Positions 1 through 5,600 of a stretch of DNA of 32,852 nucleotides are shown here, in pieces. The translations under genes were made by a program, and so were the position numbers. Position 1 is the first letter of the stretch; each line of letters opens with the position of its first letter. Source of the stretch: Chloroflexota bacterium (GTDB lineage Bacteria > Chloroflexota > Dormibacteria > CF-121); contig VBFR01000188.1 in assembly GCA_005889345.1 (NCBI GenBank), positions 1 through 32,852 on the forward strand, read 5' to 3'. Below the pieces are notes generated by a model, which was given only the letters and a program-made list of their open reading frames with translations, searched no databases and was not told where the DNA came from.

Positions 1-212
1 GTGTGCGTCTTTCGAATGCCGGCGACCTGCGAGAGTTTTGAGGTAACGATGTCCGCGATCTCTTCGTGGTTCTTGACCCGGAGAATGGCGACGAAATCGA
101 ACTCGCCCGTCACTGAGTAGGCCTCCGCCACGCCTGGGACGTCGGCGAGGGCCGGCCCGAGCTTGGCGATCGCCGACCGCTCGGCCTCGATCAGCACGAT
201 CGCGGTAACCAC
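1..212 (-). CDS. Lrp/AsnC ligand-binding (RAM) domain protein, partial
   Basis: Read from the complement, a GTG at 212 opens a frame that runs off the window edge after 70 codons. The product begins MVTAIVLIEAERSAIAKLG and continues with GEFDFVAILRVKNHEEIADI, which is the alpha/beta fold of the Lrp/AsnC effector-binding domain. The domain starts at residue 1 with no DNA-binding helix-turn-helix before it, so this looks like the stand-alone RAM type of about 75-95 residues rather than a full Lrp regulator. Such proteins form oligomers that bind amino acids, and their regulatory role is often unknown. A purine-rich GAGGTGAG lies about 12 nt upstream of the GTG. The gene is divergent from the LexA-box promoter at 253-281. 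The 3' end is not visible, so final length and any C-terminal addition are unknown. Confidence 0.8.
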   Translation of the reverse strand, partial: MVTAIVLIEAERSAIAKLGPALADVPGVAEAYSVTGEFDFVAILRVKNHEEIADIVTSKLSQVAGIRKTH

Positions 213-252
213 GAAGGGATTCTCTCACCTCGTCCGGGCGCCCTCAAACTCC

Positions 253-281
253 TTGACAATACGAACATATGTTCGTATAAT
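253..281 (+). promoter_or_regulatory. Consensus sigma-70-type promoter, leaderless start
   Basis: TTGACA (253-258) and TATAAT (276-281) match the housekeeping consensus at all 12 positions and are separated by exactly 17 bp. The ATG of the downstream 66-aa gene begins 6 nt after the -10 box, at the expected transcription start, so the mRNA is probably leaderless. The spacer is almost entirely occupied by a palindrome that matches a LexA box, so a strong promoter would be held off until derepression. Confidence 0.85.
259..278. promoter_or_regulatory. Perfect palindrome containing a LexA (SOS) box
   Basis: ATACGAACATATGTTCGTAT is a perfect 20-bp inverted repeat. Its core CGAACATATGTTCG (262-275) fits the Gram-positive LexA/DinR consensus CGAAC-RNRY-GTTCG at every position. 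It overlaps the promoter spacer and the first bases of the -10 box, a normal position for LexA repression. Binding by LexA is inferred; no lexA gene is in the window. Confidence 0.8.
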
Positions 282-287
282 GTACTC

Positions 288-488
288 ATGAAGATGGGGG
301 TGGGGGGACTGTCGGCCGAGGTCGACCGATTCCTGGACCAGATCCTCTCCGACCTGGCGCACGACGACGTGAAAGGCAGGCTCAAGCGGCTCCGCTACGT
401 GATCGATCGCGTCAATCTTGATTTGTCGATAGGCGCGGCGCAGCCGCAGATGTGGCAGACGTCCCCGTTGTTTCGCAAAGCTCGATGA
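288..488 (+). CDS. Short DUF222-like N-terminal duplicate
   Basis: A 66-aa frame starts at the ATG 6 nt downstream of the consensus -10 box. Residues 8-50 (for example VDRFLDQILSDLAHDD and RLKRLRYVIDRVNLDL) closely match the start of the next gene (IDRYLDLIVADLPDDD and RLKGLRYAIDRLNLAF). The DNA matches too, so this is a local tandem duplication of about 125 bp with a 227-bp period that is out of frame with the second copy. Its stop TGA overlaps an ATG of the HNH gene (ATGA at 485-488), so it may act as a leader peptide that couples translation of the nuclease to the SOS promoter. Alternatively it is a remnant of an older full-length copy. It has no recognisable domain of its own beyond the N-terminal DUF222 segment. 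Confidence 0.55.
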   Translation: MKMGVGGLSAEVDRFLDQILSDLAHDDVKGRLKRLRYVIDRVNLDLSIGAAQPQMWQTSPLFRKAR

Positions 489-672
489 CCGTAGTGGCCG
501 ACGCCCCGGCCCAGACCGAGCGTGCTGGGCTGCCGGTCTCTGGCGATATCGACCGATACCTGGATCTGATCGTCGCGGACCTTCCCGATGACGACCTCAC
601 CAGCCGGCTCAAGGGCCTCCGCTACGCCATCGATCGCCTCAATCTGGCCTTCTCAAGAGACGCGGCGCGGCT
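321..672 (+). repeat. Diverged tandem duplication, about 125 bp x 2
   Basis: Positions 321-445 and 548-672 align without gaps at a 227-bp offset. Shared blocks include TCGACCGAT, GGCTCAAG, CTCCGCTACG and ATCGATCGC. The offset is not a multiple of three, so the two copies are read in different frames and only the second continues into the DUF222-HNH gene. Confidence 0.75.
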
Positions 673-1741
673 GGCGGCGGCGTTTGCCAACGAGGATGCG
701 GGGGACTTATTGGACGCGCCGACCGCCGGCGAGTGGATCCGGCACAACTGCAAGACCTCGCGTAGCGTCGCCTACGACTGCATCAATGTCGGCGAGCAAC
801 TTCAAAGACTCCCGAAATCCGCCGATGCGCTCGCAACTGGCGCGATCGGCTTCGCGCACCTGTCGGTGCTCGCCCGCACGTCGAGCGCTCTCGTTGCGTC
901 GACTCCAGAATCTGCCTTCGTTGAAGATGACCTGCTCGAGCGCGCGCGAGAATGCTCGGCCGGACGTCTGTGGCACTACTGCATGCGCTTGCGGCACGCG
1001 CTCGATCCGGAGGGAGTCGCCAGGGAGCAGCGAATCGCGGTTGAAGAGCGGCGGCTCCAATTCACGGTCTGGGACGATGGATCCCTTCTCATCAGCGGCC
1101 AACTGGACCCGATCGGTGGAGCGGCCGTGCGCACCGCTCTCGAGCCGCTCGCACAGCCGATGGGTCAGGGCGACGAGCGTTGTCTCGAGCATCGCCAGGG
1201 CGATGCGATCGTCGAACTGTCGCTTCATTCGCTCGACGCCGGGCTCGTGCCGCAGCATGCGAGCCAGCGTCCGCACCTGCAGGTCACGACGACGCTCGAA
1301 ACGCTTCGCGGACTGCAGGGATCACCGGCGGCGGACATGGAGTTCTCGACGCCGATCTCGTCCACAACGGTGCAGCGGCTGGCGTGCGACGGGAACATCG
1401 CCCGCGTCGTGTTCGGTCCAGACTCCGTGGTGGTCGACGTCGGCCGAGCGGTTCGAGTCGTCTCCGGCGCAACCCGCCGTGCGCTCAATGCTCGCGACCA
1501 GCACTGCCAGTGGCCTGGCTGCGAGCGCAGCGCGTCTTGGAGCGCGGCTCATCACCTCGTTCACTGGGTTCAGGGCGGTGCCACGGACCTCTCCAATCTC
1601 ATCCTGCTCTGTCACCGACACCACTGGATGGTGCACGAGGGCGGATGGAAACTGGCGCGGTCGGATGACAGCCGGCTGCTGGCGATCCCGCCCGTCTACG
1701 ACTACTATCGCGTGCGCGCGCCCGACCTCCCCGCGGCCTGA
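485..1741 (+). CDS. DUF222 / HNH endonuclease (13E12-type family)
   Basis: This 418-aa protein has the usual two-part layout of the family: a helical DUF222 region over roughly residues 20-300 and a C-terminal HNH nuclease domain. The HNH motif is complete: DQHCQWPGC supplies the first Cys pair, AAHHLVHW the catalytic His, and a further Asn followed by LCHRHH closes the metal site. HNH domains nick or cut DNA using one divalent metal. I start it at the ATG at 485 because it overlaps the stop of the upstream 66-aa frame (ATGA). An in-frame GTG at 452 would add 11 residues. Neither start has a clear Shine-Dalgarno, consistent with coupling to the leaderless upstream frame. Control by the LexA-box promoter 200 bp upstream is inferred; mycobacterial 13E12 genes are known to carry SOS boxes. 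The native substrate is unknown. Confidence 0.85.
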   Translation: MTVVADAPAQTERAGLPVSGDIDRYLDLIVADLPDDDLTSRLKGLRYAIDRLNLAFSRDAARLAAAFANEDAGDLLDAPTAGEWIRHNCKTSRSVAYDCINVGEQLQRLPKSADALATGAIGFAHLSVLARTSSALVASTPESAFVEDDLLERARECSAGRLWHYCMRLRHALDPEGVAREQRIAVEERRLQFTVWDDGSLLISGQLDPIGGAAVRTALEPLAQPMGQGDERCLEHRQGDAIVELSLHSLDAGLVPQHASQRPHLQVTTTLETLRGLQGSPAADMEFSTPISSTTVQRLACDGNIARVVFGPDSVVVDVGRAVRVVSGATRRALNARDQHCQWPGCERSASWSAAHHLVHWVQGGATDLSNLILLCHRHHWMVHEGGWKLARSDDSRLLAIPPVYDYYRVRAPDLPAA

Positions 1742-1771
1742 CGTCGACGCTTTTCTCCAGAATGGTGATCG

Positions 1772-2509
1772 GTGGCCGGCGACGTTCGGATTGGTTGTTC
1801 GGGCTGGTCGTACCCGCACTGGCGGAAGCGCTTCTACCCGGAGAAGATGCCTGCGCGAGAGCACTTCGCGTTCTACGCGCAGCACTTCAACACCGTCGAG
1901 CTCAACAATTCCTTCTACAGGCAGCCGCCGCGTGAGCGTTTCGAAGCCTGGCGAGAGCAGGCCCCAACTGGCTTCGTCTTTGCCGTCAAAGGCAGCCGCT
2001 ACGTCACCCACATCAAGCGGCTTGCCGTCGAAGAGAAATCCATCGAGCTGGTCGTGGACGCGGCACTCGGACTGCGCGACAAGCTCGGACCGATTCTCTT
2101 CCAGCTGCAGGCCAACTTCCATCTCGATCTGGAGCGCCTGGAGCGTTTCGTGGGCATGCTGCCAAAGGACGTGCGCTTTACCCTCGAGTTTCGTCACGAC
2201 TCGTGGCTGGTGCCGGCAGTATTCGAGCTGCTCCGCGCCCACCGGATCGCGCTTACCGTCCCGGACCATCCCAAGATGCCGAAGTCGCTCGAGGTCACGA
2301 GCGACTTCACATACATAAGGATGCACCTGCCCCCTAAAGGCCTCGGCTACGGCCGGCGGGCCCTCCAGCCCTGGGCCGATCGCATCGTCGAATGGCGTCG
2401 CGGTGGTCTCGATGTATTCGTCTATTTCAACAACGACATGGAAGGCCACGCGATCAAAGACGCGAAGACGCTCATGTCGCTGGTCGACGTTAAAGTAAGT
2501 GAGGCATGA
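1772..2509 (+). CDS. DUF72 (YecE-like) family protein
   Basis: A 245-aa protein covering the whole DUF72 family length. It opens with VRIGCSGWSYPHWRKRFYP, followed by NTVELNNSFYR and FVFAVKGSRYVTH, all hallmarks of the family, and later TLEFRHDSW and VYFNND. DUF72 proteins are TIM barrels related in fold to endonuclease IV and xylose isomerase; their biochemical activity is not established. The GTG start at 1772 lies 30 bp after the HNH stop and has only a weak ribosome site, suggesting cotranscription with the nuclease. It overlaps the next gene by 4 bp (ATGA). Placement between an HNH nuclease and a DinB-superfamily protein, behind a LexA box, suggests a DNA-damage or stress link, which is inference. 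Confidence 0.88.
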   Translation: MAGDVRIGCSGWSYPHWRKRFYPEKMPAREHFAFYAQHFNTVELNNSFYRQPPRERFEAWREQAPTGFVFAVKGSRYVTHIKRLAVEEKSIELVVDAALGLRDKLGPILFQLQANFHLDLERLERFVGMLPKDVRFTLEFRHDSWLVPAVFELLRAHRIALTVPDHPKMPKSLEVTSDFTYIRMHLPPKGLGYGRRALQPWADRIVEWRRGGLDVFVYFNNDMEGHAIKDAKTLMSLVDVKVSEA

Positions 2510-3042
2510 CCACCACATCCGAGAGCGTTGCACCCTTCTACGATGGTTGGCGTTTTGCCCAGGAGCGCCTGGTGGAGCGGATCGGAGAACTCTCGCCGCA
2601 ACAGCTCCAGCTGCGGGCCGCGCCCCATCTTTGGCCGATATGGGCCATCGCCGCCCACACCGCTGGGGTCCGTCCGTACTGGCTCTGCCACATCTTCAAA
2701 GAGCCTGGTGCCGATCGCACGCCGTTCAACGATCCGGACGGCGAGGGCTGGGAAGACGACCCTACCCACCCACGTGAGGCAAGCGAGCTCGTCCTCGCTC
2801 TCCAATCGACCTGGACGATCGTCGCGGATTGTCTCGAGCGATGGACGCCGGCGATGCTCCAGGACGAGTTCCGCCGAGAGCTAAACGGGCAGGTTCAGAT
2901 TCATACGCGTCAGGGTGTCCTCATGCGTCTCCTGACGCATGACGCGTATCACATCGGCGAGATCAATCAGACGCTCGGCATGAACGGGCTCCCAGATATG
3001 TACATCTGGACCAGCCGCACTGCGGCGCTTTCGCCCAGTTAG
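2506..3042 (+). CDS. DinB-superfamily metal-binding protein
   Basis: A 178-aa four-helix-bundle protein of the DinB/YfiT superfamily. The three metal-binding histidines can be placed: His51 in IAAHTAG and His145/His149 in LTHDAYHIGEINQTLG. The family includes thiol-dependent transferases (bacillithiol or mycothiol S-transferases) and stress proteins named after the DNA-damage-inducible B. subtilis DinB. It is not the DNA polymerase IV that shares the name. The ATG overlaps the DUF72 stop (ATGA), so the two are translationally coupled. Substrate is not predictable from sequence alone. It is the last gene of the putative SOS operon, followed by the convergent tRNA-Ser gene. Confidence 0.85.
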   Translation: MTTTSESVAPFYDGWRFAQERLVERIGELSPQQLQLRAAPHLWPIWAIAAHTAGVRPYWLCHIFKEPGADRTPFNDPDGEGWEDDPTHPREASELVLALQSTWTIVADCLERWTPAMLQDEFRRELNGQVQIHTRQGVLMRLLTHDAYHIGEINQTLGMNGLPDMYIWTSRTAALSPS

Positions 3043-3067
3043 GCGCTCTAGGGAAAGGGATGAAGAA

Positions 3068-3156
3068 CGGGAAGGCCGGGATTCGAACCCGGGGAGCGGA
3101 AACACCCGCTCAAGCGCTTAGCAGGCGCTCGCATTCGACCACTCTGCCACCTCCCC
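3068..3156 (-). tRNA. tRNA-Ser(GCT)
   Basis: The complement folds into a complete class II tRNA of 89 nt. The acceptor stem is GGGGAGG pairing CCTTCCC with one G-T wobble and discriminator G. The D stem is GCA/TGC, the anticodon stem AGCGC/GCGCT, and the loop CTGCTAA carries anticodon GCT. A long variable arm pairs GAGCGG with CCGCTC, and the T arm is CCGGG-TTCGAAT-CCCGG. The long variable arm and GCT anticodon identify serine (AGC/AGU codons). The 3' CCA is not encoded. No integrase or duplicated 3' end nearby suggests use as an attachment site. Confidence 0.96.
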
Positions 3157-3175
3157 GCGGAGGCGGTAGCCAGTT

Positions 3176-3181
3176 TACCCT
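3176..3181 (+). promoter_or_regulatory. Putative -10 box (TACCCT), leaderless geometry
   Basis: TACCCT fits TANNNT and ends 6 nt before the ATG at 3188, so transcription would start at the start codon. There is no Shine-Dalgarno before that ATG and no clear -35. This is one of six such arrangements in the window. Confidence 0.45.
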
Positions 3182-3187
3182 GTTTCC

Positions 3188-3451
3188 ATGAAAGCCTCCG
3201 CCGACGCGCAATGGGCCCAGTACGGTCGGGCATTGATCGATTCGATGAGCGAGGTCCTGGCGGAGACGCCGGACGAGATCCACGCGAATTTGCTCGAGAC
3301 CGCCGACTACTGGTTGTCGCTCGGCCTGGTCCTCGGGCTGCGCGACCCGGATCAGGCGCAGCAACTTCTCCAGGTGATCGAGTCGCACGAGGCGGAGCGC
3401 GGCGAGCTGGAGCGTGATGCGACCGGCCTGATCGGCCAGGTCTTTATGTGA
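3188..3451 (+). CDS. Conserved-looking small hypothetical protein
   Basis: An 87-aa acidic, helix-rich protein: MSEVLAETPDEIHANLLETADYWLSLGLVLGLRDPDQAQQL is its core, given here as 3 consecutive parts (MSEVLAETPDEIHANL, LETADYWLSLGL, VLGLRDPDQAQQL). I recognise no enzyme motif, membrane segment or signal peptide. It lacks a Shine-Dalgarno but has a TANNNT box 6 nt before the ATG, pointing to a leaderless transcript. Its stop overlaps the start of the next small gene (ATGTGA, GTG at 3448), so the two form a coupled pair. The reverse strand also holds an open frame here, but the coupling, start geometry and codon positions favour the plus strand. Function unknown. Confidence 0.6.
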   Translation: MKASADAQWAQYGRALIDSMSEVLAETPDEIHANLLETADYWLSLGLVLGLRDPDQAQQLLQVIESHEAERGELERDATGLIGQVFM

Positions 3452-3615
3452 GGCGTCGCGGGCTGGTCTCACAGATGTACGCGGCGGCTCGGCTGGCGAA
3501 CGACGTCTCGACGCTGGCGTCGGGCGATCCCCGCCGAATCGCGCGCCGGGCAAAGAACAAGATCGTGGGACGGGCGCTCGGTCGCGCCGGACTGTGGCGA
3601 CTGCTCTGGCGCTGA
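3448..3615 (+). CDS. Small basic hypothetical protein, 55 aa
   Basis: A short gene starting at a GTG that overlaps the preceding stop (GTGA). The product begins MRRRGLVSQMYAAARLANDV, has a central SGDPRRIARRAKNKIVGRAL and ends GRAGLWRLLWR. It is strongly basic, with many Arg/Lys, and tryptophan-tipped at the C-terminus. The SGDP-(R/K)-IARRAKNK-GRALG-AG-W pattern resembles small hypothetical proteins I associate with actinobacterial genomes; that is from memory and not checked. The charge suggests nucleic-acid or membrane-surface binding, which is inference. The stop codon lies inside the first copy of a 19-bp tandem repeat. Confidence 0.6.
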   Translation: MRRRGLVSQMYAAARLANDVSTLASGDPRRIARRAKNKIVGRALGRAGLWRLLWR

Positions 3616-3639
3616 GCTAGTGCTCTGGCGCTGAGCTAG
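3602..3639. repeat. Perfect 19-bp tandem repeat at a convergent junction
   Basis: TGCTCTGGCGCTGAGCTAG occurs at 3602-3620 and immediately again at 3621-3639 with no mismatch. The first copy holds the stop of the 55-aa gene; the second holds the stop (complement CTA, 3636-3638) of udgX. This is a recent slippage-type duplication that separated two convergent genes that once probably overlapped. Confidence 0.9.
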
Positions 3640-4256
3640 CGTCCCAAATGCTGCGCGACGCGCTTGAGATCCTGGACAAAAGCCCGCATCTCGAGTTCGC
3701 GGGTCTCGTCATCGGGCGCGCGCAGGATCGACGACGGATGCACCGTCGCCATCGCCGGCGGCAGACCGGGCCGCTCGACGAGCTGGCCGCGCTGCACGCT
3801 CACGCGGAAGTCGCGACCGAGCAACGCCTGAGCCGCGGTCGCCCCCAGCAGCACCAGCAGGTGCGGCTTGACCGCCGCGATCTCGGCATCCAGCCAGGGA
3901 CGGCAGGCGTTGATCTCAGCGGCATTCGGTTTCTGGTGCAGACGACGCTTCCCTTGCGGCTTCCATTTGAAGTGCTTGACGGCATTTGTTACGTAGACAC
4001 GGCTGCGATCGATGCCCGCCTCCTCGAGCGCCTCGTCGAGCACGCGTCCCGCGGGGCCGACAAACGGTTTGCCCTCCCTATCCTCCCGGTCGCCGGGCTG
4101 CTCACCCACGAACATGATCTGGGCATGCTCGGTACCCTCGCCAAAGACGGTCTGGGTGCCAGTCTTGTAGAGGTCACAGGCGCGGCAACCGGCGGCCGCC
4201 TCACGCAGCGCCGGCAGGGTCAGTTGATGGGGAGCCTTACTTGTTGTGGGGCTCAA
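3636..4256 (-). CDS. udgX: UdgX-type uracil-DNA glycosylase / uracil-DNA crosslinker
   Basis: A 206-aa family-4-like uracil-DNA glycosylase with UdgX signatures. Motif A is GEQPGDREDREGKPFVGPAG (51-70). The KRRLH loop (103-107) matches the UdgX-specific KRRIH loop, whose last His attacks uracil-site DNA and stays covalently attached in the M. smegmatis enzyme. Motif B is HPSSILR (173-179). Iron-sulfur ligands visible are Cys24 and Cys27 (CRAC) and Cys118 (NACRPW). The fourth position, usually Cys in family 4, reads NAVKH (His95), as I recall for UdgX. The start is TTG at 4256, overlapping the upstream kinase gene by 20 bp, because no ATG or GTG exists upstream of motif A. The family is expected to act on uracil in DNA and may form irreversible adducts needing repair. 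Confidence 0.9.
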   Translation of the reverse strand: MSPTTSKAPHQLTLPALREAAAGCRACDLYKTGTQTVFGEGTEHAQIMFVGEQPGDREDREGKPFVGPAGRVLDEALEEAGIDRSRVYVTNAVKHFKWKPQGKRRLHQKPNAAEINACRPWLDAEIAAVKPHLLVLLGATAAQALLGRDFRVSVQRGQLVERPGLPPAMATVHPSSILRAPDDETRELEMRAFVQDLKRVAQHLGR

Positions 4257-5433
4257 CTGGGAGGCTCAGGACGAATTCGCTTCCCTCACCGGGTCTCGAG
4301 GATGCGACGATTTCGCCTTTGTGCAGACGGGCCAGCTCTCTGGCCAGGTAGAGACCCAGCCCGGTGCCAGGTACGTCGGTGAGGCTCGACACGCGGCTGA
4401 AGCGCACGAACAGTCGACCCATGTCCTCGGGCGCGATACCGATGCCTCGGTCCTGGACCTTGAGCACGGCGACGTCGCCGGACATCGACAGTTGCGCCGT
4501 GACGTCTCCCCCTTTCGGCGAGTACTTGATGGCATTGTCCAAGAGGTTGGAGATGATGATCTCCAGGCGCAGGACGTCACCGAGAACCCACAGCTCACGC
4601 CCGACGAGGTCGTCGAAGCGGACTCGATGCCGCGATGTGGCTACCGTAGCTGCCGTCCCGACCGTGCGGCCGACCAACTGGTGCAGATCGACCCGCTTGC
4701 GCTTCAGCTGCACGCGGCCGTCCTCGAGCCGCGCGGCCTCCACCATCTCGTTGGCGAGGAGGTTGATCTGGGAGGCTTTCGCCCTCAACATCGGCAGCAC
4801 GGGGCGTAACCGCTCCGGGATCGGCCCCAACGTTTCGTCTTCGATCATGGCGAGGTAACCGCCCAGCGTGGCCGCCGGTCCGCGCAACTCGTGTGACGCG
4901 AGGCGGAGGAATTCCGACTTCGCCTGTTCTAGGCTCGCGAGGTGATCCGCCTTCTTGCGCAGACGGTTGGCTTCCAGCTGCTGTCGGTCCCGAGCCTCCT
5001 GCTCTTCTTGCGTCTCCTCGACACGGACCACGACGTGGCTCAGGCGACCGACGCTCAGGAGTGGATAGGCATCGATATTCAAGATCCGGTTAGTGTGTTG
5101 GCCTTGCCCACCCATCGCGGCGAAGTAACTCTGCGGTTCGCGACTGACGCGCACGAGCCTGAACAGCTCGACGACTGCGTCGTGCTCGGCCCGATTGAAA
5201 ACGTCACCGACCAGCTGCCCGTCCTCAGGCATCCGGTCGAGGGTGAGCACTCGCGCGAACATCTGGTTGCCGAAACGGAAGCGGAACCCGTCGGCCTCCA
5301 GCTCGAACAGCGCGATCCCGATCGGCAACACCTCGAGCACCCGGGGCAGCAACTCATTGGCTGGGCGTGAGGTCCCCCGGTTGGGGAGGCGGCGCCGCGG
5401 CGGAGCCGTATTCGAGTGGATCATCGTATTCAC
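4237..5433 (-). CDS. Soluble PAS-domain sensor histidine kinase
   Basis: A 398-aa kinase. Residues about 28-145 form a PAS-like domain, 140-172 a linking coiled coil. The HisKA box is FLRLASHELRGPAATLGGY with phospho-acceptor His181; note RGP instead of the common RTP. The HATPase domain has N-box NLLDNAIKYSPKGG (Asn300), G1 DRGIGIAPED and G2 GTGLGLYLAR. No transmembrane segment is present, so it should sense a cytoplasmic signal. Translation starts at GTG 5433 or at ATG 5424 three codons later. No response regulator gene with a receiver domain lies in the window, so it is an orphan here. It shares a 20-bp overlap with udgX downstream and a 167-bp divergent intergenic region with cphB upstream. 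What it senses is unknown. Confidence 0.9.
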   Translation of the reverse strand: MNTMIHSNTAPPRRRLPNRGTSRPANELLPRVLEVLPIGIALFELEADGFRFRFGNQMFARVLTLDRMPEDGQLVGDVFNRAEHDAVVELFRLVRVSREPQSYFAAMGGQGQHTNRILNIDAYPLLSVGRLSHVVVRVEETQEEQEARDRQQLEANRLRKKADHLASLEQAKSEFLRLASHELRGPAATLGGYLAMIEDETLGPIPERLRPVLPMLRAKASQINLLANEMVEAARLEDGRVQLKRKRVDLHQLVGRTVGTAATVATSRHRVRFDDLVGRELWVLGDVLRLEIIISNLLDNAIKYSPKGGDVTAQLSMSGDVAVLKVQDRGIGIAPEDMGRLFVRFSRVSSLTDVPGTGLGLYLARELARLHKGEIVASSRPGEGSEFVLSLPVEPHNK

Positions 5434-5600
5434 GACCTGATATCGCTATTCTACGATTCTTGTATAGTCGCGACGTCCGCGGCGATCTCGCGGTGGGACC
5501 GATCGCAATTGCGGGCCGTCCCGCGAGGTGACACCAATCATATAAGGATTCGCAAAAAAGTCCGTAGCGCCGCAATTCGGCCGCCAGTACACTGTCGTGA
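5434..5600. promoter_or_regulatory. Divergent intergenic region, kinase / cphB promoters
   Basis: A 167-bp AT-enriched region between the kinase (leftward) and cphB (rightward). Rightward, TACACT (5588-5593) ends 7 nt before the cphB ATG, a leaderless geometry, and TATAAG (5541-5546) is a second candidate -10. Leftward, TAGAAT (complement of 5448-5453) is the best -10 for the kinase, 14 nt before its GTG. No -35 of good quality and no clear operator palindrome was found. Confidence 0.4.

Noticed and set aside
588-2318. Long open frame overlapping the HNH and DUF72 genes in another frame
   Set aside because: Very Arg/Ser-rich translation with no domain, typical of a GC-rich shadow frame; the two real genes in the other frames have full family motifs.
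2506-3042. DNA polymerase IV (dinB)
   Set aside because: The protein is a 178-aa four-helix metal-binding DinB-superfamily member with His triad, with no polymerase motifs.
3068-3156. tRNA-Ser as an attachment site of an integrated element
   Set aside because: No integrase, no duplicated tRNA 3' end and no change in gene type next to it.
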